From Leptospira vanthielii serovar Holland str. Waz Holland = ATCC 700522 (GTDB lineage Bacteria; Spirochaetota; Leptospiria; Leptospirales; Leptospiraceae), in assembly GCF_000332455.1 (NCBI RefSeq), contig NZ_AOGY02000012.1, forward strand, positions 1-48,454: 48,454 bases of DNA. Reading direction: 5' to 3'. How positions within the stretch are numbered: position 1 is the first letter of the stretch; each line of letters opens with the position of its first letter. Below the pieces are notes generated by a model. That model made no database searches, was not told the DNA's origin, and saw only the letters and a program-made list of their open reading frames with translations. Below are positions 7,787 through 17,095 of this stretch, one piece after another. The translations under genes were made by a program, and so were the position numbers.

Positions 7787-9265
7787 ATGAAACTTGTTTC
7801 AACAAAATCCTTTTCCCTGTTAGCCGTCGCCTTATTTCTACAATGTTCTGGTTCAAAAAAAACAGATAAGATCCTTGGTGAATCTGTATTTACTTCGAAC
7901 AAGCCGCAATCATTCAAAAAAATTGCTCCTCTAACAGCCAATTCCCTTGGATCGAGAAAGAACCTTTTGGAGAATGGGTGGGCAATCATTCCCTCAGGAA
8001 AAAAAAGTATGGATTTGGCCTATGAAAATGGCGGAATTAGCGCACGAGTTGCCAAAGCAATGGTACTTGTGCATTTAAAAAAACGTAGTGTTGATTATCC
8101 TGGTAAATTAGGCGAAACTATGACTTCGGTTCTTTCCTGGACTGGAAGTGGGATTGCGAATTCTTCGAGAAGAACAGAAGATATCTATGATGCTGGCTGG
8201 CAGTTGAGCAAAGCCGAGTGGAAGGTTTCGAAAGAAAGTTTTGAAGAAGCAGGGTCGAGGTTTGTGTTAGGTTACATTTATATGGTTCCGAAAATGGAGT
8301 CAGATGTAAAACTTATGCGTTCAACTTTGGACGAAATCGGTGGCGAACGTAGTAAAACAACTGATTCGCTGAATGATTTATTTGTTACAACATTAAACAC
8401 AAGTTCGAAAAACATAGTTTCTGCATGGAGTGATTCCTTTTCGAAAGCTTCCGATGAGTTTACAAAAAACTACGAAGAATCGGGAGATCGCGGGAATTCG
8501 CTTCTTGCACTTGTTGATATATTCCACGGTTATTCCGTTGCACTCAAAGAAGTGATGATCTCTCCCATTGTCAAAACAGGTAAAAACACGGGTGAGATAT
8601 TGGTGGTCAATGGAGTTTATGTTCCCCTTTCGCAAACAATGAACTTTTCAGCGAATGCATTGATTTCGACGGGTGTTGTTTTTTATTATTCAACTAAGTC
8701 TGGTTATCGGGTCATTTCGCCAACTTTGGAAGCGGGTCTTTTTAGCTCCATTGGAATACTTTCTGCATCATCTACGATCCCAACCTACACAGGGGGAACA
8801 ACACTTGCTGCCTTTAATCAGGTAACATCTGTTGCTGCGACAACTGCTGGTGGGACTATTGGAGCCGTTGGTGGAACGACCTACGATACTGGTGCATACG
8901 CTACGGGGATGGTATATGATTTGTCGAAAGGAAGCGCAGAGGCTGGGTTCTATGCGATGAGTTCTGGTATGATTTTAGGATATACTGCCCTCACAGTACT
9001 TCCTTCTCAATTAGTGTTAGCGGCAGTGGATGGACCAATATTCATAACCTATGATGGCCCCCGTGTAGTGATTGCCGTTGTAAAAGGTAATTATGCAGGG
9101 TTTGACGATGCACCAACGGGAACAGTCATCAATTTAGAAGCCGCAAAAAAAGCAGGAAAAGTAAAGATCCTTACAGACGATCCAAAAATAATAAAGAAAG
9201 TATTGGATGCGGAAATAGCAGAACAATCTAAACGTGCGAATGCAAAGGCCTCTGAAAAAAAATGA
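7787..9265 (+). CDS. Lipoprotein of unknown function, paralogue A
   Basis: I chose ATG 7787 (492 residues), because it gives a clean lipoprotein signal: MKLVSTKSFSLLAVALFLQCSG with Cys20 as the lipidation site; an upstream TTG at 7748 would spoil it. Residues about 60-270 are helical and charged. From about 280 the protein is rich in Gly, Ala, Thr and Ser with small hydrophobic runs (TSVAATTAGGTIGAVGG), then a hydrophobic stretch and a Lys-rich tail. The next gene has the same order of parts and clear local similarity (SQLVLAAVDG against AHSVLAVADC; GTVINLEAAKKAGK against GAVVDMDQIRKEGG), so they are tandem paralogues. No known domain is recognised. The stop overlaps the next start (ATGA). 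Confidence 0.75.
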   Translation: MKLVSTKSFSLLAVALFLQCSGSKKTDKILGESVFTSNKPQSFKKIAPLTANSLGSRKNLLENGWAIIPSGKKSMDLAYENGGISARVAKAMVLVHLKKRSVDYPGKLGETMTSVLSWTGSGIANSSRRTEDIYDAGWQLSKAEWKVSKESFEEAGSRFVLGYIYMVPKMESDVKLMRSTLDEIGGERSKTTDSLNDLFVTTLNTSSKNIVSAWSDSFSKASDEFTKNYEESGDRGNSLLALVDIFHGYSVALKEVMISPIVKTGKNTGEILVVNGVYVPLSQTMNFSANALISTGVVFYYSTKSGYRVISPTLEAGLFSSIGILSASSTIPTYTGGTTLAAFNQVTSVAATTAGGTIGAVGGTTYDTGAYATGMVYDLSKGSAEAGFYAMSSGMILGYTALTVLPSQLVLAAVDGPIFITYDGPRVVIAVVKGNYAGFDDAPTGTVINLEAAKKAGKVKILTDDPKIIKKVLDAEIAEQSKRANAKASEKK

Positions 9266-11055
9266 AATCAAACATGTATCAAATAATTTTCGTTTCTATA
9301 TTTCTTTCTCTTTTTTTTCAAAACTGCTCGGGCTCTGATAAGAAGACAGAAGATCCGTTAAAGAATACCAAAAAATTAGCAATCGAAGGTCACTCATCGC
9401 TTTATTACCAAGGAGCACTTCCCGTAAAAGGGACAAGCATCAAATTCATCCCACCCTTTCATGAGTCTACTGTATTTGTGATGGGGGAAAGGATCGGATT
9501 TGCTGGTGATGAATTTTCCCGTTCTGTTTTAAAGGCAAGGGAGTCAGTTGTCATTGTTAAAGATGGAACCAAAATGAGTTGGTCTGCTGCCGGAAAAGTA
9601 AACGAAAAGGGCGATGCTGCTGTTCAATACCTTAATGAAAATGCCACCAAACCAGGGTTATTCATTATGTATGTTTCGGTTGCAGAATCCTATGGGATGG
9701 TTGGATCTTCCTTGGAACGAGGGATGGATACTCATAAAGCGGTTGTCGCAAACTCAGAAGCCATTCGAAAAGATTGGAATGAATGGGCGGATATGCAACT
9801 GAACCATAAAGAAGCGGTGGACAATTCCCCATCGGCAAAAAAAAGATTTAATCAGTATAAGGAAGAATTTCAAAAGGTTTATGAGTCAACTGTTTACGGA
9901 TATGTAGATTTAGACGAGGTACTTAAGTCCACTTATAATGATACTTATGATGATTTAAAATCTGGGAGTTGGAAACGAAGATTTTCGGAGATTGAAGATC
10001 TCCGTTCTTCTGTTTCAGAGAAAATATTTGGAAGTTGGAAAGAAACCATCTTTACTTTTGGACAAGATACTTCGCAAGAGTTGGGTCGGGCCAAAGCGGA
10101 TTTGGAATCCATTGCGGACGGGGAGGGGGTTCCCTTAGCTCTACTCAAAGCATTTTCAAGAACCACCAAGGCATTGTTTTATGATAGTATCATCAAACCT
10201 ATTGGGAAAATGACATTACTTTCTGTTGGGTATATTACTTGGAATGGAATCATTTATCCTGCTGCTGTTGTCACTAATTCTGCGGGTACAGGTCTTTATT
10301 GTTTAGTAGAGACTTTTGCATTAGCAGGAAAAGGAGTTGTATACATTACTGCTCCGAGCGTTGAACTTGCGCTAGGTGCATTATTGAATAGCACGGAAGT
10401 AGTATTGAATGAATCTGTCCAGTCTATGGAAAAAGGGGCAAAGGTAACTTCTGCCGTTGCTAGAAAAACATCTGCGTATTCCGTAAAAACTGCTGCTGTT
10501 GTCACTGAATCTTCCGGTAAATATATTTTGGCTCCGATGAGCCTTGTGGGTGTTACTTCTGGACAAACAGTTCTCGGTGGAGGCCTTGCTGTATCAGGAA
10601 CTGTGACTGGCGCAACATTTGCAGGAGCTTCCGCAACGGCACAAACAGTCACATACACTTCTACAAAAGTTGCTGCGGGAACTGTGGGTGTCGTGGGAAC
10701 TGCTGCCTCTTTCGGAACGGGAACTACCTATGGTGTGTATCAATTAACAAAAGCAGTTGGGGTTCCTTCTGGTGTGATGATTGGATCAGGGATTGTACTG
10801 AGTTATGAATTTGTATCCCATATATCAGCACATTCGGTACTCGCCGTCGCTGATTGTACATACTTAGTGTTATCCCTTGAAGGGGGTAAGTGGGTCGTTT
10901 ATGGTGTAAAAGATGGTTCGAAAAGGGCATCTCGTCTCTTAACGGGAGCTGTAGTTGATATGGACCAGATTCGCAAAGAAGGAGGAACAGTAGTAAAAGT
11001 TCCTTTAGAAGAGGGCGAAGTTGAAAAAATACTAGGTAAAAAAAAGAAAAAATGA
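9262..11055 (+). CDS. Lipoprotein of unknown function, paralogue B
   Basis: A 597-residue protein whose ATG overlaps the previous stop by 4 bases. The signal SIFLSLFFQNCSGSD ends in a lipobox-like FQNC. A helical region (about 100-300) is followed by a long stretch rich in Val, Thr, Ala and Gly (about 330-510), containing GVTSGQTVLGGGLAVSGT and similar runs, which could form amphipathic or membrane-inserting segments. The C-terminus repeats the paralogue A module and ends in GKKKKK. It is about 100 residues longer than A, mostly in the small-residue region. Function is unknown. It is followed after 12 bp by the diguanylate cyclase gene, so the lipoproteins and the c-di-GMP gene may share a transcript. 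Confidence 0.75.
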   Translation: MKSNMYQIIFVSIFLSLFFQNCSGSDKKTEDPLKNTKKLAIEGHSSLYYQGALPVKGTSIKFIPPFHESTVFVMGERIGFAGDEFSRSVLKARESVVIVKDGTKMSWSAAGKVNEKGDAAVQYLNENATKPGLFIMYVSVAESYGMVGSSLERGMDTHKAVVANSEAIRKDWNEWADMQLNHKEAVDNSPSAKKRFNQYKEEFQKVYESTVYGYVDLDEVLKSTYNDTYDDLKSGSWKRRFSEIEDLRSSVSEKIFGSWKETIFTFGQDTSQELGRAKADLESIADGEGVPLALLKAFSRTTKALFYDSIIKPIGKMTLLSVGYITWNGIIYPAAVVTNSAGTGLYCLVETFALAGKGVVYITAPSVELALGALLNSTEVVLNESVQSMEKGAKVTSAVARKTSAYSVKTAAVVTESSGKYILAPMSLVGVTSGQTVLGGGLAVSGTVTGATFAGASATAQTVTYTSTKVAAGTVGVVGTAASFGTGTTYGVYQLTKAVGVPSGVMIGSGIVLSYEFVSHISAHSVLAVADCTYLVLSLEGGKWVVYGVKDGSKRASRLLTGAVVDMDQIRKEGGTVVKVPLEEGEVEKILGKKKKK

Positions 11056-11067
11056 AATCCTTGATGA

Positions 11068-11964
11068 ATGGAGAAAGAAGGTAAAAAAATTCTCATCATT
11101 GAAGATTCTGAATTACAAAGAAAACTTCTCAATCGATGGATTTCGAATCATGGATACGTTCCTATTGAAGCGGTGTCTCTTTCTGATGCAAGAGCGATCA
11201 TAATCAAAGACCAAATTGATGTGGTCCTCCTCGATTGGGAATTACCTGACGGATCGGGGATTGAACTCATCTCAGAAATATTCTCTTCCTCTCCCGTGGG
11301 TTGGCTTCCTATCATTATGGTTACAGGTCATACGGAACCCGAGAACCTTAAACTAGCAATTGAAGCTGGTGCTACTGATTATATCACAAAACCAGCCAAA
11401 GAGATTGAGCTCTTAGCTAGAATTTTTAGTGCTTTGCGAATGAAATCTTTACATGATCAGTTACGTGAAACTTCGATTCGTGATGTAATGACAGGATTAT
11501 ATAACCGTCGCTATATGGAAGAGAGGATTGATCAAGAATTTCAAAGATGTAAACGGCACAAACATAATATTTCTTTGGCCATGATCGATATTGATTTCTT
11601 TAAAAAAGTCAATGATACCTATGGACATGAGACCGGTGATATAGTACTAAAACGAATTGCTTTTGAGCTAAAGTCATCTCTTCGAAAGTCAGATATCATT
11701 TCGAGATTTGGCGGTGAAGAATTTGTGATTGTTTTCCCGGAAACAGCTGTTGCCGACGCTGCAAGGGTATTGGATAAAATTCGAGAGATGGTCTCCGGTC
11801 TAGAATTGCTTTCGGAGTCTGGACAAAAATTCCAAGTTTCTTTTAGTGGAGGGGTTACTGGTGGAGACATCACTCCCATAGAAAATCCTGTGGAACTACT
11901 TAGGACTGCCGATAAACTATTATATGAAGCAAAGTCTTCTGGTCGAAATCGGATCGTAAGTTAA
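11068..11964 (+). CDS. Response regulator with GGDEF domain (diguanylate cyclase)
   Basis: A 298-residue protein. Residues about 5-120 are a receiver domain: acidic pair in IIEDSE, phospho-acceptor Asp in VVLLDWELPDGSG, Thr in MVTGHT and Lys in ITKPAKE. Residues about 135-298 form a GGDEF domain: DVMTGLYNRRYMEE, the metal-binding AMIDIDFFKKVNDTYGHETGD and the active-site loop written GGEEF (RFGGEEFVIVFPE). By family it makes cyclic di-GMP from two GTP when phosphorylated. No RxxD inhibitory site stands directly before the GGEEF loop. It is the third gene of the run from 7787, and the partner kinase is not adjacent; the nearest kinase gene in the window is at 15299. Confidence 0.92.
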   Translation: MEKEGKKILIIEDSELQRKLLNRWISNHGYVPIEAVSLSDARAIIIKDQIDVVLLDWELPDGSGIELISEIFSSSPVGWLPIIMVTGHTEPENLKLAIEAGATDYITKPAKEIELLARIFSALRMKSLHDQLRETSIRDVMTGLYNRRYMEERIDQEFQRCKRHKHNISLAMIDIDFFKKVNDTYGHETGDIVLKRIAFELKSSLRKSDIISRFGGEEFVIVFPETAVADAARVLDKIREMVSGLELLSESGQKFQVSFSGGVTGGDITPIENPVELLRTADKLLYEAKSSGRNRIVS

Positions 11965-11973
11965 ATTATCAAA

Positions 11974-13020
11974 TTGGATATCAATCATTCGTTCTACCAG
12001 CTAACACCTGATACAATACTAAATGCTTTAGAATCATTGGGTTATGAACCTACGGGACGGTTCTATCCTTTAAATAGTGTTGAAAATCGTGTATACGATA
12101 TAGAAACCTCAAACTCAGGACGGATCGTTGTTAAGTTCTATCGTCCAGGCAAGTGGACCTATAATGAAATTTTAGAAGAACATACATTTTTGTCAGAGTT
12201 AGCTTTGGAAGAAATCCCAGTTCTAACTCCGATTGCCATTGAAGGAAAAACTTTATTTGAGTGGTCTGGAATTTATTTTGCTATTTGGCCACTTCGGAAC
12301 GGTCGGATTGTAGAAGAAATTGCCGGTGGAGATTTAGAAAGAGTAGGTGCACTCCTCGGGAGGATTCATGCAGTAGGTAAACGATCGAGTTCAATCCATC
12401 GCCCTATTTTGGATATTCCTTCATACGGCTTGGAATCATTAAACTTTATATTAGAAAAAAAACTGATACCAAACAATGCTTTGGCGGAGAGGTATAAGGC
12501 AACGGCTTTAAGATCTTTTGAAATTTTTGAGTCATTAGTGAAAGAATACCAAATTCCATTCCAGCGAATCCATGGTGATTGCCACAAGGGGAATTTACTC
12601 GTTTCACCAGACGGTTACAGTATTTTAGACTTTGACGATTTTTTAACAGGCCCTATTGTTCAAGATTTCTGGATGTTGCTTCCGTTAGGTGAGTCAGATC
12701 GAAAAAATGATTTATTTCAGTTTCTTCAAGGTTATACAATGTTTGCTGAGTTTGATGAAAACTGGCTGCAATTGGTAGAACCTCTTCGTATTGTCAGATA
12801 CATACACTATGCTGCATGGATTGCAAAACGATGGGAAGATCCTTCTTTTCCATCATTGTTTCCTCATTTCGGCACAGAAGAGTATTGGTTGAAAGAAACA
12901 CTTGATTTGGAATCTGCTAAAAAAGATTTGGAAGAGCAGTCTGTTGACGGAACCATCAACCCGGCAGATACAGAGCCTGAAATGACAAATAAAGATTTTT
13001 TTTGGGATTGGGAAAAGTAA
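11974..13020 (+). CDS. srkA: SrkA/YihE-like stress response kinase
   Basis: A 348-residue protein beginning at TTG 11974; no in-frame ATG exists near the N-terminus. The aminoglycoside-phosphotransferase-like kinase fold is seen in VENRVYDIE, the Lys of RIVVKFYRPGKW, the catalytic loop IHGDCHKGNLL near residue 203 and the metal-binding ILDFDDFLTGP near 220. The YFAIWPLRNGR and RYIHYAAWIAKRW stretches are typical of SrkA (YihE), a Ser/Thr kinase linked in E. coli to survival under stress. The C-terminal 40 residues are acidic and probably disordered. It follows the GGDEF gene after 9 bp. Confidence 0.88.
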   Translation: MDINHSFYQLTPDTILNALESLGYEPTGRFYPLNSVENRVYDIETSNSGRIVVKFYRPGKWTYNEILEEHTFLSELALEEIPVLTPIAIEGKTLFEWSGIYFAIWPLRNGRIVEEIAGGDLERVGALLGRIHAVGKRSSSIHRPILDIPSYGLESLNFILEKKLIPNNALAERYKATALRSFEIFESLVKEYQIPFQRIHGDCHKGNLLVSPDGYSILDFDDFLTGPIVQDFWMLLPLGESDRKNDLFQFLQGYTMFAEFDENWLQLVEPLRIVRYIHYAAWIAKRWEDPSFPSLFPHFGTEEYWLKETLDLESAKKDLEEQSVDGTINPADTEPEMTNKDFFWDWEK

Positions 13021-13025
13021 TAGAT

Positions 13026-13814
13026 CTAACCAAGCAAATGCGATAAAGCAACTGCGAGTGCATGTGATACATTTAAAGAATCGATTTGGTTTTTCATAGG
13101 TATATAAACTAATTGGTCCGACAAGTTGAGAACGTCCGACTCTATCCCTGCCGCTTCATTACCAACTACCAATACAAATTTGTTTTGTTTGCCTACTTCA
13201 TAAACAGACTTCGTTTTAGATGGCAAATCCATTCCATCCCTCGGCAGACTAAGAGATAAAAGTATATTTCCTGATGCTTTCAAAGAGATTAAAGTTTCTA
13301 TTAGGTTGGGAATGCGAATCAGTCGGATTTGAAATAGCGAACCCATGGAAACTCTTACACTTCTTCGGAGATAGGGTGATGCTGATTTCGAATCAAAAAG
13401 AACAGTATGGATTCCAAATGCTGCTGCCGTACGTAAAATGGATCCAATGTTTTCGCTATCAACGATGGAGTTTACTAATAGTATGGGAGATTCAATTTCT
13501 GATAAGGAATCCCATTTTTGATAACCTACCGCCATAAATCCTTGGTGGACAGAAAATCCAATGGTTTCTTCAAATACTGACTTTTCAGCAACAAAACACT
13601 GGTTAGTGTCAGATAATTTGGATTGGATGAGGTCTTTATGTTTTTCCCAATATTTCGGTGTACAGAACACGGATTCTACTTTGAGCGTTGAATTTAGGAG
13701 GCGGATGGCTGTTTTTTCATGGTCGGCAATAAACTTGTCAGAAGGATCCTCCTTTGCTTTGAGGAGTTGGTAGGCAGAAAGCCTCGGGTCCTGTGGGGAG
13801 TGTATGATCTGCAT
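13026..13814 (-). CDS. TrmH/SpoU-family RNA 2'-O-methyltransferase
   Basis: A 262-residue protein. The N-terminal 95 residues match the substrate-binding extension of TrmH/RlmB-like enzymes (SPQDPRLSAYQLL). The SPOUT catalytic domain shows motif 1 in DSENIGSILRTAAAFG, motif 2 in LVVGNEAAGI and motif 3 in IPMKNQIDSLNVSHALAVAL, which together form the knotted AdoMet site. By family it methylates a ribose 2'-OH in tRNA or rRNA. Which RNA cannot be told from sequence, so I give no gene symbol. It is convergent with srkA, with 5 bp between the stops. Confidence 0.88.
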   Translation of the reverse strand: MQIIHSPQDPRLSAYQLLKAKEDPSDKFIADHEKTAIRLLNSTLKVESVFCTPKYWEKHKDLIQSKLSDTNQCFVAEKSVFEETIGFSVHQGFMAVGYQKWDSLSEIESPILLVNSIVDSENIGSILRTAAAFGIHTVLFDSKSASPYLRRSVRVSMGSLFQIRLIRIPNLIETLISLKASGNILLSLSLPRDGMDLPSKTKSVYEVGKQNKFVLVVGNEAAGIESDVLNLSDQLVYIPMKNQIDSLNVSHALAVALSHLLG

Positions 13815-13834
13815 TATGTCTCATTACGCCTGGA

Positions 13835-13870
13835 AAGCCCCCGCCCTGAATGGGTGGTGGAGGCGGGCTT
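13835..13870. other. GC-rich hairpin in the trmH upstream gap
   Basis: AAGCCCCCGCC at 13835-13845 pairs with GGCGGGCTT at 13862-13870, leaving a two-base bulge. It lies between two minus-strand genes, downstream of the DHFR-like gene and upstream of the methyltransferase. It could be a terminator for the former, but there is no T-run on the minus strand after the stem. Confidence 0.3.
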
Positions 13871-13959
13871 GTGGGTTTGTCCTAAAACCTCTAACACATT
13901 TCCCTCTTTCCTTCAACTAAAGATTACATTTTCGGCAATATTCTTTCAGAAAGTTCATG

Positions 13960-14493
13960 TTACTTAAGATGATACTTCGATTGCACAAATCCATTTGGGT
14001 AAATCAGAGTTTGGGAGTGTTTTAGTTTCTGCTCTCGATCTAAATGTCCAAACAGGGGCAATCCAGAACCCAATAAAACAGGGATTCTTGTGATTGTGAT
14101 TTCATCTAACATCTCTTCTGCGATAAAGGATTGAATCAATTGTCCTCCATCCACATAAGCGGCTTTGATTTGTTTGTTCTCTAAAATTGAGGTTAAATCT
14201 CCGAGTTTTCCATTGAATATAGAAACGGGGTGGTGGGATTCGAATTTGTAATCAGGATTGCGAGTTAATACATAAACCGGAACAGTTGCAAATGGGTATG
14301 GTTCAAAGTGCAATACTGTCTCAAAAGTAACTCTACCCATAACAATACAATCGATACCCTGCATAAAAGAAGAATATCCTAAATCATTGTTTTCCAATGT
14401 ATATTCATTCGATGTTAGCCAGTCGAGTGAACCGTCAGATCTTGCTATAAATCCGTCTAAACTGCTTGCAATAAATGCTTTATAGAATATCAT
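13960..14493 (-). CDS. RibD-C/dihydrofolate reductase-like family protein
   Basis: A 177-residue protein. KAFIASSLDGFIARSDGSLDWL at the N-terminus, IVMGRVTFETVL near 50, the AAYVDGGQLIQSF motif near 110 and ITITRIPVLLGSGLPLF near 132 are the conserved points of the RibD C-terminal/YyaP-YwjB group of NADPH-dependent reductase-like proteins. The substrate of such stand-alone members is usually unknown. It is divergently transcribed from a TetR regulator across a 62-bp gap holding two palindromes, so it is very probably the regulator's target. Confidence 0.85.
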   Translation of the reverse strand: MIFYKAFIASSLDGFIARSDGSLDWLTSNEYTLENNDLGYSSFMQGIDCIVMGRVTFETVLHFEPYPFATVPVYVLTRNPDYKFESHHPVSIFNGKLGDLTSILENKQIKAAYVDGGQLIQSFIAEEMLDEITITRIPVLLGSGLPLFGHLDREQKLKHSQTLIYPNGFVQSKYHLK

Positions 14494-14503
14494 AAAAAAA
14501 ATA

Positions 14504-14542
14504 ATTCTACGGCGTAGAGATTATAATTCTACACCGTAGAAT
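14504..14542. promoter_or_regulatory. Paired palindromic operators between the DHFR-like and tetR-type genes
   Basis: Box 2 (14526-14542) is ATTCTAC-ACC-GTAGAAT, a perfect 7-bp dyad with a 3-base centre. Box 1 (14504-14518) is ATTCTAC-GGC-GTAGA, the same arms with the last two bases diverged. Centres are 22 bp apart, two helical turns, so both face the same side of the DNA. The position in a 62-bp divergent gap next to a TetR gene makes these very likely TetR-type operators controlling both genes. The assignment is inference; the repeats are plainly visible. Confidence 0.8.
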
Positions 14543-14555
14543 TAATCAAATTAAA

Positions 14556-15092
14556 ATGAAACAAAAAATTATTCAGGCTGCTCTAAAAATTTGTGAAAAA
14601 GAAGGATATGAATCCTTTAGTATGCGAAAATTAGCTACAAAATTGGGATTGGATCCAATGGCAATCTACCATTATTTTGATAATAAGGAAGGACTTACGA
14701 AGGCAATGGTGGAGCAAATATTTAATCGGTTCCAAGAAGAGACTACATTCGTTGACAAAAATTCTTATGCCAGTATTAAAAAAGTCCTAATAAATTATTG
14801 GAATCTATTTATTGAATATCCTGGAATGTCCTTATACCTAATCAAAAATTCTTATGAAGGTTTCCCTTCTGTTGTAGCATTTAATCAAAAGTTGCAACAG
14901 TTACTCAAGAAACTCTATCCCGAGTCGGAAACGGAGAAAATTTTAAACATTTTGATCGACTTTATTCATGGCAATGCACTAACTTCCACCTCGTTTTCCA
15001 AAGGGAAAATAAAGGAAGTAACAGTGAGATCAAATCGGAAGGAATTTGAAACAACTTTGGTATATCTTCTAAACCAATTCCCAAAACTCTAA
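14556..15092 (+). CDS. TetR-family transcriptional regulator
   Basis: A 178-residue protein starting at ATG 14556. Residues about 3-48 are a TetR DNA-binding domain: KIIQAALKICEKEGYESFSM, then RKLATKLGLDPMAIYHYFDNKEGL with the family's YxYF-type recognition helix. The remaining helices form the ligand and dimerisation domain, resembling TetR_C-type bundles (YPGMSLYLIKNSYEG). No ligand can be predicted. Two matching palindromes lie immediately upstream, suggesting autoregulation together with control of the divergent reductase-like gene. It is followed by 206 bp without a gene. Confidence 0.88.
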   Translation: MKQKIIQAALKICEKEGYESFSMRKLATKLGLDPMAIYHYFDNKEGLTKAMVEQIFNRFQEETTFVDKNSYASIKKVLINYWNLFIEYPGMSLYLIKNSYEGFPSVVAFNQKLQQLLKKLYPESETEKILNILIDFIHGNALTSTSFSKGKIKEVTVRSNRKEFETTLVYLLNQFPKL

Positions 15093-15298
15093 CTGTTTGG
15101 TTTCAATGTAACGGTGCCGGGATATTTAAAGACGTTTGGGAATCAACGTAAGCGTAGATATCAATACCGCCTAATTCTGGTTTTGAGATCACTTCTTTCT
15201 TATTTTAGCAAATTTCGTTAATTATTTTTCATTTGTAGTTGATAAAATTACATAGGAAAAAACTATTTATTTGGAATCTCGGATTTCCCCCAACCAAA

Positions 15299-17095
15299 AT
15301 GAATATTGATCCCCGCACAGTCGTTTTTATTAACATAATTGGATGTTTGTTAATGTCAGGCGGTCTTTGGTTTGCCGCTAGGGGTTATTTCCAAAAGCTG
15401 CGGTTTGTAAAGGATTGGTCGATTGCTACCTTGTTGCAGGCTTTTGGCTGGGTTGTCATGGGTGCCCTAAGAGGCGTTATTCCCGATTGGTTGTCTATCA
15501 GTGCTGGGAACTCCCTGATTTTACTATCATTGGTATATTATAATAATATAATACTTTCTATGTTCAATCGGAAGCAAATGTGGAAATCTGGGATCTTTTC
15601 TGTGGTTCTAGTTTTTATACTATTAGTTTTCCATCATTTTTCGGATTTTGCACCTAAGTATAGAATCTCTTTGATCTCTTTTGCTGCCGGTTTACAACTA
15701 TTGCTTTCAGGCAAAACAATTTTAGGTGCAAATCAAAAGGCTCGATTGTCCAGTTGGTTCACAGCTGTTTTCTACCTTGCTTGTGGTATTTTTTTATTCC
15801 TTCGTTTTTTGTATTATACTTTTGCCGACGTTTCCGTTTCACAAATTGCATTCGGGAAGGGACCAATTCAAGATATAACTTACCTGTTTTTTTATGTTAC
15901 TTCAGTAATGATGACATTTGGTTTTCTGATGATGTGTATTGATATATTCATTAAAAGCCAAGAAGAAAGTGAACAAAAGTATAGATTACTTGCGGAAAAT
16001 ACTACAGATGTTATATGGGTATTAAATTTAGATGAAAAAAAATACCTCTATGTTAGTCCATCGGTTGTAAATATCACTGGATACACATCCGAAGAAGCTA
16101 TCAAATATTCGTTAGAAGACACACTTACTCCAACCTCATTCAAATATATAATGGATGTATTACAAATACGAATCCAAGAATTCAAAGAAACCGGTGAAAG
16201 AAAACCGTTTAGTGATGAAGTCGAACAATATTGTAAAAATGGTTCAACAATTTGGATTGAAGCGAACACTGTTTTTCAATGGAACCCGAATGGTTCTATC
16301 AATATACTGGGTGTATCAAGAAACATTGATAAAAGGAAAAGAGCTGAAGTTGAAAAAGATAAGTTTTATTCCGAATTGCAACTGTTAAACTATACCAAGG
16401 ATAGATTTTTCTCTATCATTGCCCATGATTTGAAGGGGCCAATTGGTGGAATGAATACTTTTGCGGGTATGATTTTAGAGGATTTGGACACGAGGCCATT
16501 AAAACGTACAAAAAATGATTTGAGTATCCTCTTCCAATCATCTGGAGAAATATATGTTCTACTAGAAAACCTTTTAACTTGGGCGCGGTCTCAAACAGGG
16601 GAGATCGCTTTTTTTCCAGAAGATATATCGTTGTATCGTTCCATCGAATCATCTATTGCTTCAGTTTCTTTTTCGATTCAAAATAAATCAATTCTTGTAA
16701 AGAATTTTGTAGATTCTAAATCTATGGTATATGCAGACGAAAAAATGATAGAGACCATCCTCAGAAATCTAATATCGAATGCTGTAAAGTATTCTCATCC
16801 CGGGGGTGATATCCAAATTTCTGCCAAATCTATAGATGATGATTTTGAAATTTGTATAGCAGACTTTGGAACTGGCATTACAGCTGAAATTCAGAATAAG
16901 TTATTCCGTATCGATGCAAAACAAACTAGTATGCCAGGTACTATCGGCGAAAGAGGTACTGCTCTCGGTTTGATCTTATGTAAAGAGTTTGTAGAAAAAC
17001 ATGGAGGGTGTATTCGAGTCGAAAGTGAAGTGGGTAAGGGATCTAAATTTTATTTCACCTTACCTAAAAAATCGAGTGTACTTATTCGGGTATAA
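15299..17095 (+). CDS. Membrane-bound PAS sensor histidine kinase
   Basis: I prefer ATG 15299 (598 residues); an upstream TTG at 15239 would add 20 residues, partly charged, before the first membrane helix. Residues about 5-215 contain about seven hydrophobic helices. A PAS domain follows (about 226-346: YRLLAENTTDVIWVL through ILGVSRNIDKRKRAE), then the HisKA domain with the phospho-acceptor His in FFSIIAHDLKGPIGG near 376. The HATPase domain shows the N box ILRNLISNAVKYS, G1 box ADFGTGI and G2 box GTALGLILC, so it should be active. No response regulator is adjacent. The last 14 bases overlap the convergent adaptor gene. Confidence 0.9.
   Translation: MNIDPRTVVFINIIGCLLMSGGLWFAARGYFQKLRFVKDWSIATLLQAFGWVVMGALRGVIPDWLSISAGNSLILLSLVYYNNIILSMFNRKQMWKSGIFSVVLVFILLVFHHFSDFAPKYRISLISFAAGLQLLLSGKTILGANQKARLSSWFTAVFYLACGIFLFLRFLYYTFADVSVSQIAFGKGPIQDITYLFFYVTSVMMTFGFLMMCIDIFIKSQEESEQKYRLLAENTTDVIWVLNLDEKKYLYVSPSVVNITGYTSEEAIKYSLEDTLTPTSFKYIMDVLQIRIQEFKETGERKPFSDEVEQYCKNGSTIWIEANTVFQWNPNGSINILGVSRNIDKRKRAEVEKDKFYSELQLLNYTKDRFFSIIAHDLKGPIGGMNTFAGMILEDLDTRPLKRTKNDLSILFQSSGEIYVLLENLLTWARSQTGEIAFFPEDISLYRSIESSIASVSFSIQNKSILVKNFVDSKSMVYADEKMIETILRNLISNAVKYSHPGGDIQISAKSIDDDFEICIADFGTGITAEIQNKLFRIDAKQTSMPGTIGERGTALGLILCKEFVEKHGGCIRVESEVGKGSKFYFTLPKKSSVLIRV

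Noticed and set aside
10296..10658. 120-codon open frame antisense to lipoprotein B
   Set aside because: A shadow of the Gly/Ala/Thr/Val-rich coding segment, without a ribosome binding site or protein-like pattern.
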